Notes under the pieces: model-generated
Told to the model about the DNA's origin: nothing
The model's database searches: none
Seen by the model: the letters and a program-made list of their open reading frames with translations, nothing else
Assembly (NCBI GenBank): GCA_945873955.1
Contig: CAMCFA010000016.1
Coordinates: 1 to 42,021 of the forward strand
DNA length: 42,021 bases
DNA from: an uncultured Clostridia bacterium
GTDB lineage: Bacteria; Bacillota; Clostridia; Oscillospirales; Ruminococcaceae
Direction: 5' to 3'
Shown: positions 21,403 to 30,583 of the stretch, piece by piece
Layout: every line of letters starts with the position of its first letter
How positions within the stretch are numbered: the stretch's first letter is position 1
Translations under genes and position numbers: made by a program

Positions 21403-22920
21403 ATGAAGAAATCATTAATTGCCGCAGTAATAAGCCTGTTATTCACGTTATGTTCCTGCGAAAAAGCAGACCAGCCGCCGACATTTTCTCTGGGCGGAGA
21501 GGCTGTGCAGTCCGAGCCTGTCGGGATAGCTATGGGAGCGGTCAGCGAAACCGTGTCCAAGTATCCAAGTGACTCCAACCCGCTTATCTCCAACATATTC
21601 TGCGCCGACCCGACTTCGGTGGAATACAACGGCAGGCTGTATATCTACGGCACCTGCGACCACCAGCAGTATGAAGCGGTAGGCGCGGACGGCAAAAACA
21701 CCTACGAGCATATAAAATCCCTTGTCATGCTCTCCACGGACGACATGGTGAACTACACATATCACGGGCGCATAGAGGTCGGTGAGATATGCTCGTGGAT
21801 AATTGCGTCATGGGCGCCGTCGATAGTTTCCCGTGTTGAGGAGGACGGGCTTACGCACTTCTATCTGTATTTCTCAAACAGCGGCTGTGGAACGGGCGTC
21901 ATCACCGCGACCTCTCCGACAGGTCCGTGGAGCGACCCGCTGGGACATTCGCTCATTGACGGAAATACGCCGGGTCTTAACGGCTGTAAATCCCCCTTTG
22001 ACCCCGGCGTATGCATTGACGACAACGGCACTGGCTGGCTTTCCTTCGGCGGCGGTACAGACAGCGCAAGAATAGTTAAGCTGGGCAGCGACATGATAAG
22101 TCTGGACAGCGAGATAGCCAAGATACCGTCCCTCTATCATTTTGAAGCAAGCGAGCTGAACTACATCAACGGCACTTATGTTTATACCTATAACAACGAC
22201 TGGGACAAGCACTACTCCGGCTGGGATATCGAGGGCGTAATGCCGCCGCCCGGGTGCAGTATGTCCTACATGACCACCAAAACTCCGCTTGACCCGGATA
22301 GCTGGGAGTACCGCGACTACTATTTCAAAAACCCCGGCGAACAGGGGCTGGAATACAGCAACAACCACACACATCTCCAGAAATATCAGGGCAGGTACTA
22401 TCTGTTTTACCACTCACTGTTCCCGCAGAAGCTGCTCGGCACATACGGCGGCTTCAGAAGCCTGTGCGCAAACGAGGCGCAGGTCGATGAAGAAACAGTT
22501 ACTATCGAAAAGGTCACTGCCACAAAGGAGGGCGTTCAGCAGATAAAATACCTCGACCCGTATCAGGTGAATCAAGCTGAAACCATAGCCGCCTGCTCGA
22601 ATATCTCCTATCAGCAGAGCGAGGACGGAATGACGCTTCTCAGCGGCTGCGGCGACGGCAAGGCGGCATGGATATGCGTTCGCGGCGCTGATTTCGGGGA
22701 TAACGCGCGGTATTTCGGAGCAAACGTCCGCGGCAAGGGGAGAATTGACGTTTACATCGGCAAAACCGAGGGTGAACCGGACACCACGCTAGAATTTGAC
22801 TGCGCCGACCGGACGGCGATTTATAACCAATTCAGCTCTGACATCAGCGGAGTGAATGATATTTATTTCGTATTGTCGGACGGGGTCGAATTTGATTCGT
22901 GGCAGGCAGCTATGGTATAA
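21403..22920 (+). CDS. GH43 family glycoside hydrolase, lipoprotein
   Basis: A 505-residue exported lipoprotein (lipobox LCSC, Cys19). The five-bladed GH43 domain starts with NIFCADPTSVEYNGRLYIYGT (base D69), continues with KSPFDPGVCIDDNGTGWLSFGG (D200) and HFEASELNYINGTYVYTY (proton donor about E248), all typical of arabinofuranosidases and xylosidases. A C-terminal beta-sandwich of about 120 residues (from YQVNQAETIAACSNISYQ) resembles a CBM6-like module and ends at residue 505. It probably trims arabinose or xylose side chains at the cell surface. AGGAGG lies six bases before ATG 21403. The upstream region is cut by the IS, leaving TATAAT at 21363. Confidence 0.92.
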   Translation: MKKSLIAAVISLLFTLCSCEKADQPPTFSLGGEAVQSEPVGIAMGAVSETVSKYPSDSNPLISNIFCADPTSVEYNGRLYIYGTCDHQQYEAVGADGKNTYEHIKSLVMLSTDDMVNYTYHGRIEVGEICSWIIASWAPSIVSRVEEDGLTHFYLYFSNSGCGTGVITATSPTGPWSDPLGHSLIDGNTPGLNGCKSPFDPGVCIDDNGTGWLSFGGGTDSARIVKLGSDMISLDSEIAKIPSLYHFEASELNYINGTYVYTYNNDWDKHYSGWDIEGVMPPPGCSMSYMTTKTPLDPDSWEYRDYYFKNPGEQGLEYSNNHTHLQKYQGRYYLFYHSLFPQKLLGTYGGFRSLCANEAQVDEETVTIEKVTATKEGVQQIKYLDPYQVNQAETIAACSNISYQQSEDGMTLLSGCGDGKAAWICVRGADFGDNARYFGANVRGKGRIDVYIGKTEGEPDTTLEFDCADRTAIYNQFSSDISGVNDIYFVLSDGVEFDSWQAAMV

Positions 22921-23041
22921 TCTAATTATGAGTCGTTTTGTTGATAGAAAAGCAATTTACAACATATTAGTTCGTCAGACACGCTGCGTTTGGGAAGATT
23001 CGTGCTGACAAAAATCACAAAATGAATTATAATGAGAAATA

Positions 23042-23227
23042 ATGATAAAAGGCAAGCTGGTGTTCGTGACCTGTGCAAAGATAGGTGCGGACGGAAAGGC
23101 CATACTTCCCGATGTAACTGAGGAGGACGATTACGTCGTCATGCTGTGCGAATTCAGCGACAGACCCGGCAGATCCCACAGCATTATAAAGAAAACTGCG
23201 GCTGACTTCACATACAGATACTGTTGA
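23042..23227 (+). CDS. Possible small protein (61 aa)
   Basis: Reads MIKGKLVFVTCAKIGADGK... with alternating hydrophobic and charged residues, soluble in appearance, no known domain. A candidate promoter CTGACA (23004-23009), 18-bp spacer, TATAAT (23028-23033) lies so close that the message would begin near the ATG; there is no ribosome site. The reality of this gene is doubtful. Nothing else gene-like is seen between 22921 and the eut promoter. Confidence 0.3.
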   Translation: MIKGKLVFVTCAKIGADGKAILPDVTEEDDYVVMLCEFSDRPGRSHSIIKKTAADFTYRYC

Positions 23228-23249
23228 AATAAATTGTATGAAATCACGA

Positions 23250-23278
23250 TTGAATTTCAGCGGAGAAAATGATATAAT
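23250..23278 (+). promoter_or_regulatory. Promoter of the eutABC operon
   Basis: TTGAAT (23250-23255), a 17-bp spacer, TATAAT (23273-23278). The expected start near 23285 places a hairpin at the very 5' end of the message and leaves a leader of about 110 nt before eutA. Confidence 0.7.
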
Positions 23279-23287
23279 CAATATATA

Positions 23288-23323
23288 AAAGGCGCAATGG
23301 AGCGAAGATCCCATTGCGCCTTT
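23288..23323 (+). other. 5'-terminal leader hairpin of eutABC (attenuator or stabiliser)
   Basis: A 13-bp perfect stem (AAAGGCGCAATGG / CCATTGCGCCTTT) with a ten-base loop AGCGAAGATC, followed by CTGCGTTTT, a poor U-run. Eut operons of Firmicutes are known to be controlled by EutV antitermination at leader hairpins. Alternatively the hairpin ends a short transcript from the small gene upstream. Confidence 0.6.
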
Positions 23324-23345
23324 CTGCGTTTTACATCAATGGTTC

Positions 23346-23363
23346 TATTACGATAACGTAATA
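23346..23363 (+). promoter_or_regulatory. Palindromic operator candidate upstream of eutA
   Basis: TATTACG-ATAA-CGTAATA is a perfect 7-bp inverted repeat, 33 bases before the eutA start and about 60 bases after the predicted transcript start. It could be a regulator site or an RNA hairpin. Confidence 0.45.
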
Positions 23364-23395
23364 TCTGTCATGCGGCGTGGAAAAGAGGTGGAAAA

Positions 23396-24814
23396 TTGGA
23401 CAAAACCGAAAGCGTGATCAGTGTCGGGATAGATATTGGCACAACAACGACTCAGTTAGTTTTTTCGCGGCTGACGTTACAAAGCAGCGGCGGATACGGA
23501 ATAACCCCGAAAACAGTAGTTTCTGATAAGGAAATACTCAGACGCAGCCACATCTACTTCACTCCGCTTACTGGCAGCGATACAATAGACGCACAGGGAG
23601 TGCGGAGAATTATCGAGCAGGAATATGCTGCGGCTGGATTCCGCCCGGAAATGATAGATACCGGCGCAGTGATAATCACCGGCGAATCGCTGAGAAAGTC
23701 CAATTCCCGAAGCGTTTGCGAGGAAATATCAAGCATTGCAGGGGATTTTGTGGTCACCTCTGCCGGTCCTGATCTTGAGTCTGTTCTTGCAGGAAAGGGC
23801 GCAGGCTGTATGGAGCTTTCGGAACAGCCTGAAAATCTCGGAAAGATATGCTGCAATCTTGATATCGGCGGCGGAACGACTAATATCGCGTGTTTTCGCG
23901 GCGGTGAAACTATATCGGTCGGCTGCCTTGACATAGGCGGAAGGCTTATCCGGCTGGACAGCTCCGGCAGGATCATCTATATCTCTGACAAGCTCAGAAA
24001 ACTTGCAGAACGCAGCGGAATAATGCTGGAAACCGGGAGCGTGCTTGGAACGGAAACCGCAGAGCAGGTTTGCAGGATAATGTGCGAGGTACTTGAATCG
24101 GCAGTCGGGCTTGCTCCGCCAAATGAAACTGTGGGATATATGGCGACAAATCACTCGATAGACGTCCTGCCGGAGCTTTTCACTTTTTCGGGCGGCGTTG
24201 CGGATTGCATAAGCAGTGAGCATGAGAACTTTGAGTTCGGAGATCTTGGGGTGATCCTTGGCAGAACTCTGCGACGATCCAAATTCTTCCGCGAAGGCAG
24301 GGTGATCTCGGCAGCAGAAACAATGAGAGCAACAGTGATCGGCGCAGGAAATTGTTCCATAGAGCTTTCCGGAAGCACGATCGAATACAGAAACTGTGTT
24401 TTTCCGATCAAAAGTGTACCAGTACTGCGGCAGCGGCTTTCCTGCGCAGCGGATATCAGCGGCTTCGCAGAGAGAGCGCGCCGCAGCATTGAGAACTGCG
24501 GCGCTCTCGGAGCGGGAAACCATATAGCGCTTTCATTTGCGGGGTTGAAAAATCCCTCGTTCGACGAAATAGAGCAGCTTGCAGCGGAGATATCCTCCGT
24601 TTCGGATATTGCGGGAGATCCGCTTATGATCGTTGTGGAGGAGGATATGGCAAAGGTACTGGGACAGGCGCTCAAGCGGCGTATACCCCGTAGCGAGCCG
24701 CTTATCTGCATTGACGGGATAGCCTGCGGCGACGGGGATTTTATTGATATAGGAGAACCGGTTTCCGGCGGCAGAGTGATCCCGGCGGTCGTCAAGACTT
24801 TGATCTTCAGATAA
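23396..24814 (+). CDS. eutA: Ethanolamine ammonia-lyase reactivating factor EutA
   Basis: A 472-residue ATP-dependent chaperone of the ASKHA fold that exchanges damaged cobalamin on EutBC for fresh adenosylcobalamin. The phosphate-1 motif GIDIGTTTTQLVF is at residue 11, GAVIITGESL lies near 93, and the second phosphate loop NLDIGGGTTNIACF is near 162. Length equals the family norm. The start is TTG 23396, with AGAGGTGG four bases upstream; no in-frame ATG fits. First gene of eutA-eutB-eutC. Confidence 0.93.
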   Translation: MDKTESVISVGIDIGTTTTQLVFSRLTLQSSGGYGITPKTVVSDKEILRRSHIYFTPLTGSDTIDAQGVRRIIEQEYAAAGFRPEMIDTGAVIITGESLRKSNSRSVCEEISSIAGDFVVTSAGPDLESVLAGKGAGCMELSEQPENLGKICCNLDIGGGTTNIACFRGGETISVGCLDIGGRLIRLDSSGRIIYISDKLRKLAERSGIMLETGSVLGTETAEQVCRIMCEVLESAVGLAPPNETVGYMATNHSIDVLPELFTFSGGVADCISSEHENFEFGDLGVILGRTLRRSKFFREGRVISAAETMRATVIGAGNCSIELSGSTIEYRNCVFPIKSVPVLRQRLSCAADISGFAERARRSIENCGALGAGNHIALSFAGLKNPSFDEIEQLAAEISSVSDIAGDPLMIVVEEDMAKVLGQALKRRIPRSEPLICIDGIACGDGDFIDIGEPVSGGRVIPAVVKTLIFR

Positions 24815-24829
24815 AGGGTGAGATATAAA

Positions 24830-26191
24830 ATGAATTTAAAATGTACGCTGTACAATAAGACCTTTGCGTTTTCCTCTGTAAAAGAGGTGCTTGCAAAGGC
24901 GAACGAGCCAAAATCCGGTGATGTGCTTGCAGGTGTCGCGGCAGTTTCCGCAGAGGAACGCATGGCGGCAAAGCTGGTGCTGTCGGAGCTGACTGTAAAG
25001 GAGCTGCGGGAAAATCCCTCTGTTCCATACGAGGAGGACGAGGTCACACGGATAATTCAAGACGACCTTGATATGGAACAGTACGAGAAATTCAAGGGTA
25101 TGACGATAGGCGAGCTTCGCGACTGGATATTGTCCTATGACGCCACATCGGAAATGATACTTGCAGCTTCAAAGGGGTTCACCAGCGAGGTCATTGCGGG
25201 TGTCGCGAAGCTTATGGGAAATCTCGACCTGATGTATGCCGCAAGCAAGCTCGAGGTTCACGCCCACTGTAATACAACTATCGGCGGGCGGGGAGTTTTT
25301 GCTTCACGGCTTCAGCCTAATCACCCCACCGACGACCTCCGGGGAGTTACCTCATCACTGTTTGAGGGGCTGAGCTACGCCTGCGGCGACGCGGTGCTGG
25401 GATTAAATCCGGCGATAGACACGGTGAACAGCACCACTGATGTGCTGAAGCTGCTGTATGATGTCCGGACAAAGTATGAGATACCCACGCAGATTTGTGT
25501 GCTGTCGCATATTTCCACTCAGATGAAAGCAGCTCAGGCAGGTGCGCCGATAGACCTGTGCTTTCAGTCGATAGCCGGCTCGGAAAAGGCTCTGCGCTCA
25601 TTCGGAACGAGCGCGGAAATGCTGGGTGACGCGCTCCAGATGATGACGGAGCTTGCGAAGTCACAAGGCCCTGATTATATGTATTTTGAAACCGGGCAGG
25701 CTTCGGAGCTGTCCTCGTCGTCGCATTTCGATACCGATCAGCAGACAATGGAATCCCGCTGCTACGGACTTGCACGGCATTATCACCCGTTCCTTGTAAA
25801 CACGGTGGTGGGCTTCATGGGACCGGAATATCTCTATGACGGGAAGCAGGTAATTCGGGCGGCGCTGGAAGATGTGTTCTGTGGGAAAATGCACGGACTG
25901 CCCATGGGCTGCGACTGCTGCTATACTAACCACATGCAGGCAGACCAGAACGATATGGATAATCTCATCACAATAATGGCTGCGGCAGGCTGCACCTATG
26001 TAATGGGGCTTCCGCAGGGTGATGACGTCATGCTTATGTATCAGTCCACCGGATTTCACGATTCCCAGACCGTCCGGGAAATGCTGGGACTTCACCCGAT
26101 ACGCGAATTTGAGCAGTGGGCGGAAAAAATGGGGATACTTTCAAACGGACGGCTTACATCTCGGGCGGGAGATCTGACGATTTTCAGGTAA
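24830..26191 (+). CDS. eutB: Ethanolamine ammonia-lyase large subunit EutB
   Basis: A 454-residue TIM-barrel subunit that binds ethanolamine and the cobalamin cofactor and splits ethanolamine to acetaldehyde and ammonia. Full length for the family, with EDEVTRIIQDD near residue 67, the barrel segment HCNTTIGGRGVFASRLQPNHPTDD near 143, GLNPAIDTVNST near 190, QSIAGSEKALRSFG near 244, EXGQASELSS near 286 and the cluster MGCDCCYTNHMQADQND near 360. ATG 24830 lies 15 bases after the eutA stop with a GGGTGAGA site. A short gap to eutC shows coupled expression. Confidence 0.96.
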   Translation: MNLKCTLYNKTFAFSSVKEVLAKANEPKSGDVLAGVAAVSAEERMAAKLVLSELTVKELRENPSVPYEEDEVTRIIQDDLDMEQYEKFKGMTIGELRDWILSYDATSEMILAASKGFTSEVIAGVAKLMGNLDLMYAASKLEVHAHCNTTIGGRGVFASRLQPNHPTDDLRGVTSSLFEGLSYACGDAVLGLNPAIDTVNSTTDVLKLLYDVRTKYEIPTQICVLSHISTQMKAAQAGAPIDLCFQSIAGSEKALRSFGTSAEMLGDALQMMTELAKSQGPDYMYFETGQASELSSSSHFDTDQQTMESRCYGLARHYHPFLVNTVVGFMGPEYLYDGKQVIRAALEDVFCGKMHGLPMGCDCCYTNHMQADQNDMDNLITIMAAAGCTYVMGLPQGDDVMLMYQSTGFHDSQTVREMLGLHPIREFEQWAEKMGILSNGRLTSRAGDLTIFR

Positions 26192-26203
26192 TGGAGGCAC
26201 AAG

Positions 26204-27001
26204 ATGAGCAGAGTATTTACACTTGACGGCAATACTGATATTCTGAACTGCGACCTTACTAATATCCCCATGCAGGAATTCAGCGAGCGCGACAGCGATG
26301 AAAATAAAGAAGTCTATGAACAGTACAAGAAAGCTACTCCGGCAAGAGTAGGCATAGGTCATACCGGTTCACGTTATCACACAGCGGCGGCACTTCGATT
26401 TCAAGCGGATCAGTATTCGGCGGCAAACGCAGTTCAAATGGAAGTCCCGGAGCGCGTTGTAAAGGAGCTTGGGCTGTTTGAGGTACAGACCAAATGCGCC
26501 AGCAAATACGAAATGCTGACCCGTCCGGATCTCGGCAGACTGTTCACCGAGGAAACAAAGAAGATCATTTCGGAACGGTGTGTTCATGAGCCGGACGTGC
26601 AGATATTCATAGGCGACGGGCTTTGTTCTCCGTCAGTGGAGGCAAATGTCCCGACAATGTACCCGGCGATATGTGCGGCGCTGGAATACGAGGGCATCAC
26701 AGTCGGAACGCCGTTTTTTGTGCGCTACTGCCGGGTGAATACCGTGAGGACAGTGGCGGAGCTTCTACACCCGAAAGTTACCTGTGTGCTTATCGGCGAG
26801 CGTCCGGGGCTGCTCACATCTCAGAGCATGTCGGCGTATATGGCTTACAATGCCAGATATGATATGTTGGAATCGGATTACACTGTGGTTTCCAACATAA
26901 GCCGCGTCGGAATGCCCCCTGCCGAAGCCGCCGCGAATATCGCGGATATTATAAAGGCAATGCTGGAGCAGAAAACCAGCGGTTACGGACTTAAATACTG
27001 A
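26204..27001 (+). CDS. eutC: Ethanolamine ammonia-lyase small subunit EutC
   Basis: A 265-residue small subunit that completes the cobalamin-binding site with EutB. It has the family segments PARVGIGHTGSRYHTAAALRFQADQYSAANAV (residues about 46-77), VQIFIGDGLCSPSVEAN near 128, VGTPFFVRYCRVNT near 166 and ERPGLLTSQSMSAYMAYNARY near 200. The N-terminal 40 residues are acidic and variable, as usual in the family. ATG 26204 has AGGCAC-like purines upstream, 12 bases after eutB. No microcompartment shell gene follows; a terminator closes the operon. Confidence 0.95.
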   Translation: MSRVFTLDGNTDILNCDLTNIPMQEFSERDSDENKEVYEQYKKATPARVGIGHTGSRYHTAAALRFQADQYSAANAVQMEVPERVVKELGLFEVQTKCASKYEMLTRPDLGRLFTEETKKIISERCVHEPDVQIFIGDGLCSPSVEANVPTMYPAICAALEYEGITVGTPFFVRYCRVNTVRTVAELLHPKVTCVLIGERPGLLTSQSMSAYMAYNARYDMLESDYTVVSNISRVGMPPAEAAANIADIIKAMLEQKTSGYGLKY

Positions 27002-27005
27002 AAAA

Positions 27006-27031
27006 AGAGCCTGATCTTACGGTCAGGCTCT
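27006..27031. terminator. Bidirectional terminator between eutC and the peptidase genes
   Basis: AGAGCCTGA (27006-27014) pairs with TCAGGCTCT (27023-27031), A-run on the left for the minus strand and TTATTTTATTT on the right. Confidence 0.8.
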
Positions 27032-27052
27032 CAGTTATTTTATTTGATTTGA

Positions 27053-27931
27053 TCACTCATGCTCCGACATGAACTTCTCCGCTGTCTGATTGTAAATCTC
27101 CTTGTTCTCAACGTGGCAGAGGTGAGTGCCGGGGAAAAGCTCCCAGCGGCAGTCGGGGATACCGTCAAGAAGCTGCTTTGAGATCGCCGGGGTCGCTTCG
27201 TCAGCGCGCCCGGACGTGACAAGCACCGGGACCTTTATCTCGTCAAGTCTGCCGGAATAGTCCCAGCCCTTGAGATTTCCTGTTACAACATATTCGCTTT
27301 CGCCCCATGTTGTGGTGTAGGATTCGCCCATCTGGTCAAAGGAGCGGGAAACATGATCCGGATAGGGTGAAAGGCTGCAAACATGCCTGCGGTAATATTC
27401 CGCAGACGCCGCTTGTACCTCCGGTTTTGAATAGTCGTGGTCAACCGCTGCTTGATCAAGAGCGTCCTGCATTTCCTTCGGCATGAAGCTGATAAGGCGC
27501 TGCGCCTCGGACACCCACAGCGGAATGGAAGCCGGGCTGCTCGCAATTATCGCGCTGGCGATCCCAGAGGGATTCCTGTTGATGAGATACTGCATGGCAA
27601 GCATTCCGCCCCATGACTGACCGAGCAGGTGTATTTTGTCCAGACCGAGGGCTTTTCTTACCACATCAACCTCTTCCTCCCACAGTTCCGCAGACCAGAA
27701 GCCGGGTTTGGATTCCGGGATACGGGATTTTCCACAGCCAAGCTGGTCATAATACACCACTGCCCTGCCGTAGTTTTCGGCAATTCCGTCGAGGGATTCG
27801 AGGTAATCATGCGCGCAGCCCGGTCCTCCGTGAAGCGCCAGCAGCGGCAGCTTTCCGCCGGTACATTCTCCTGCGATACGATAATAGGTCTTATAGCCGT
27901 TGAAATCAATGTATCCTTCTTGTATTTTCAT
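27053..27931 (-). CDS. Alpha/beta hydrolase, proline iminopeptidase family (S33), copy 2
   Basis: A 292-residue cytoplasmic hydrolase. LALHGGPGCAHDYLESL (oxyanion HGGPG), VVYYDQLGCGKS, the nucleophile elbow LLGQSWGGML, an Asp in TSGRADEATP and the His in GTHLCHVE complete a Ser-Asp-His triad. The pattern matches TIGR01250-type proline iminopeptidases and related amino-acid amidases, which release N-terminal residues from short peptides. It follows a paralogue by only two bases and is the last gene of the peptide-uptake operon, so it would process imported peptides. Confidence 0.88.
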   Translation of the reverse strand: MKIQEGYIDFNGYKTYYRIAGECTGGKLPLLALHGGPGCAHDYLESLDGIAENYGRAVVYYDQLGCGKSRIPESKPGFWSAELWEEEVDVVRKALGLDKIHLLGQSWGGMLAMQYLINRNPSGIASAIIASSPASIPLWVSEAQRLISFMPKEMQDALDQAAVDHDYSKPEVQAASAEYYRRHVCSLSPYPDHVSRSFDQMGESYTTTWGESEYVVTGNLKGWDYSGRLDEIKVPVLVTSGRADEATPAISKQLLDGIPDCRWELFPGTHLCHVENKEIYNQTAEKFMSEHE

Positions 27932-27933
27932 AA

Positions 27934-28815
27934 TTACTCATGCTCCTCCATGAATTTTTCCACAATGCTGTTGTACAGCTCAGGGTATTCAACGTGGCAG
28001 AGGTGAGTGCCGGGAATAAGCTCCCAGCGGCAGTCCTTTACGCCGTCGTAGATCTGCTCGGAAATAGCAGGGGTAGCTTCATCGTCAATGCCCGAGGTAA
28101 CAAGAGTAGGAATATTGATCCTGTCCAGTCTGTCTGAGTAGTCCCAATCCTTCATCTTTCCGGTAACAACGAACTCGCTCGCGCCCTGCATTACCATGTA
28201 CGGCTCTCCCATCTGGTCGAATGACCGATCCACGAAATCGGGGTGGGGAACGATACGGCAAACATGACGGCGGTAGTATTCCGCAGAAGCTTCAACGACT
28301 TCTGGACGGGAATAATCCCCGTCAATATCCGCCTGCTTCAGAGCCTGCTGCATATTCTCGGGAAGATAGCCTCGCAGACGGTTCGCCTCGGAAAGCCACA
28401 GATCCATTGAAGCCGGGCTGCTTGCGATAGTAATGCTGTTTACGCCTTTCGGCTGCTTGTTAATTACATACTGCATTGTCAGCATTCCGCCCCATGACTG
28501 CCCCAGCATATGGATATTCTCAAGCCCCAGCGCGTTTCTTACAACGTCGATCTCTTCCTCCCACAACTCTGCGCACCACATATCCGGGTGCGAGCCGGGA
28601 ACGACAGACTTTCCGCAGCCGAGCTGATCATAATATATAACCTGCCGCCCGTATTTCTCAGCGATACCGTCAAGCGATTCAAGATAGTCGTGGGCGCAGC
28701 CGGGTCCCCCGTGGAGCGCCAGCAGAGGCAGCTTCCCTCCGCCGGGTTCACCGACTATACGGTAGTAGGTCTTGTAGCCCTTGAAATCAATATATCCGTC
28801 TGTTATCTTTGCCAT
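27934..28815 (-). CDS. Alpha/beta hydrolase, proline iminopeptidase family (S33), copy 1
   Basis: A 293-residue paralogue of the next gene, identical at most core positions (LALHGGPGCAHDYLESLDGIA, YYDQLGCGKS, GQSWGGMLTMQYV, TSGIDDEATP, GTHLCHVE). The cap domain differs (about residues 130-200: NKQPKGVNSITI, LRGYLPENMQQALKQ), suggesting a different peptide preference. AAGGGAG precedes ATG 28815. The 85-bp gap to the binding-protein gene has an imperfect GC-rich hairpin and an AT-rich stretch with TATAAT that could be an internal promoter. The tandem pair is a recent-looking duplication. Confidence 0.88.
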   Translation of the reverse strand: MAKITDGYIDFKGYKTYYRIVGEPGGGKLPLLALHGGPGCAHDYLESLDGIAEKYGRQVIYYDQLGCGKSVVPGSHPDMWCAELWEEEIDVVRNALGLENIHMLGQSWGGMLTMQYVINKQPKGVNSITIASSPASMDLWLSEANRLRGYLPENMQQALKQADIDGDYSRPEVVEASAEYYRRHVCRIVPHPDFVDRSFDQMGEPYMVMQGASEFVVTGKMKDWDYSDRLDRINIPTLVTSGIDDEATPAISEQIYDGVKDCRWELIPGTHLCHVEYPELYNSIVEKFMEEHE

Positions 28816-28900
28816 GATATGATACTCCCTTCGTTATGATATTATAATATACAGGGAAGCCGCCGACGGGCAGCTCCCCCATACATTGTTCATGTGATGA

Positions 28901-30583
28901 TCACGCCAGCGTGAAATCCTTTGCGGTGAGATCCCAGAAATAGAGCGGACCAAGATCCACCTTCATTCGCTTGTTCACGGCGAACGACTGGTTGCTGAAT
29001 GCCAGAACATAGATAGGAACTTCGTCAAGAATGATCTCACTGTATTCCTTGATAAGCTCAACTCTTTCAGCCTCGTCAACGGAGTTGTTCTCCTTTGCGA
29101 ACAACTCGTCAGCGGCGTCGCTGCGGAAGGAAGAGGTGTTCGAGCCGCCGGCGCCTGCATTTGAGCTGATGAGGATAGGACGTACATTGCCGGCAGGGTC
29201 TGGGAAGTCTGCCTGCCAGTCAAACAGACCCATGTCGTAATCCTTCACACCGTCTGCGTCCAGCATGTTGCCGAACTGAATGGTGATCATTTCATCGTAG
29301 GTGTGCTGCTCAACGGAAACGTTGATGCCGATAGCGGACAGTGCAGACTGGATATATACCGCCATGGACTGATAGTAGCTGATGTTGGAAACGGCAAGTC
29401 TGCAATCGAATCCGTCCGGATAAGCGGAAGCTGCAAGGCACTCCTTAGCCTTTTCAATGTTATAGGAGTAGTTGTCAAGAGTATCTGCAAACTTCTGCCA
29501 GTCCTCCGCACTGCCGATCGTGTAGAGCGCGTCGCCGAACAGCAGACCGGAGCCGGGTACACCGTACTCGCCATATACGCTGTTTACGAGGTTTTCAGCG
29601 TCGATAGCATAGCAGATAGCCTTGCGGACGTTCTTGTCGTTGAAAGGAGCCTTTTCAGTGTTGAACGCAAGGTGATCGATCCTGTATGCGTGAACAGAGT
29701 TGATGTCGAGGTTTGTGGCGTCAGCAAGCTGACCGATCATATCAACGGATACGTTGACGGAAAGGTCGGTCTGACCGGTCTTGAGAGCTGCGATCCTCGT
29801 GGTGTCCTCGGTGATTATTGTGTAGTCAATGGTCTTGAAATCACAGGGAGCGGATTTGTCCCAATAGTTCTCGTTCGCGGTAAGCACGATCTCAGAGCCG
29901 TTTGTCCAGTGGTCGAACTTATACGCACCGGTCGCCATAACGCCGCCGGAGGCTGTTCCGTAATTGTCCTTGTGCTCCTCATAGTACGCCTTGCTGATGA
30001 CGGCGCCGCCGGTGGTCGCAGGAACATACTGCCAGAAAGCGTCGGGGTTCTTCAGGTGAACTGTGATCTCCCAATCGCCGGTCTTTTCAATGGAGTCAAC
30101 GCTGTCGAACATCCACGCAACGTAGGAGTCTGATTCAGAGCCCATATTGCGCTCCATGGAGAAGATAACGTCCTCAACGGTCATCGGTGTGCCGTCAGAG
30201 AATGACACATCATCGCGGATCGTGTAAACGTAGGTCTTGTCATCAACGCACTTCCAGTCGGAAGCAAGCATCGGAGATATCGAACCGTCTGTGTTGATGT
30301 ACAGCAGGCTCTCAACAAGCTGTACTACAACAAGGTTTGTGGTGGTGTCGTATGCATAGATCGGGTCGAGGGATACGATGTCGGATTCCAGCGCCCATTT
30401 GAGGGTCGTATCCGAATCAGAAACGCCTCCGGTGGCGTCATTGACTGAACTGCCGTCCGAGGGCGACCCAGCCGGTGTGCTTCCGGACGAACCGGAGGAA
30501 CCTGTACCGCCGGAGCAGCCGGTCAGGCAGACAACGACCGACAGCGCAGCTGCAAGTGATTTTACTATGTTCTTTTTCTTCAT
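28901..30583 (-). CDS. Peptide ABC transporter substrate-binding lipoprotein (family 5)
   Basis: A 560-residue lipoprotein: lipobox VVCLTGC (Cys about residue 23), Gly/Ser/Thr linker to about 60, then a DppA/OppA fold: LKWALESDIVSLDPIYAYDTTTNLVVVQLVESLLYI, YTIRDDVSFSDGTPMTVEDVIFSMER, LAFNTEKAPFNDKNVRKAICYAIDAENLVN, and DMGLFDWQADFPDPAGN near the C-terminus. It delivers di- or oligopeptides, or a related ligand, to the membrane permeases. It starts at ATG 30583, overlapping the ATPase stop by four bases. Placement after the ATPases, not first, is less common. Confidence 0.93.
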   Translation of the reverse strand: MKKKNIVKSLAAALSVVVCLTGCSGGTGSSGSSGSTPAGSPSDGSSVNDATGGVSDSDTTLKWALESDIVSLDPIYAYDTTTNLVVVQLVESLLYINTDGSISPMLASDWKCVDDKTYVYTIRDDVSFSDGTPMTVEDVIFSMERNMGSESDSYVAWMFDSVDSIEKTGDWEITVHLKNPDAFWQYVPATTGGAVISKAYYEEHKDNYGTASGGVMATGAYKFDHWTNGSEIVLTANENYWDKSAPCDFKTIDYTIITEDTTRIAALKTGQTDLSVNVSVDMIGQLADATNLDINSVHAYRIDHLAFNTEKAPFNDKNVRKAICYAIDAENLVNSVYGEYGVPGSGLLFGDALYTIGSAEDWQKFADTLDNYSYNIEKAKECLAASAYPDGFDCRLAVSNISYYQSMAVYIQSALSAIGINVSVEQHTYDEMITIQFGNMLDADGVKDYDMGLFDWQADFPDPAGNVRPILISSNAGAGGSNTSSFRSDAADELFAKENNSVDEAERVELIKEYSEIILDEVPIYVLAFSNQSFAVNKRMKVDLGPLYFWDLTAKDFTLA

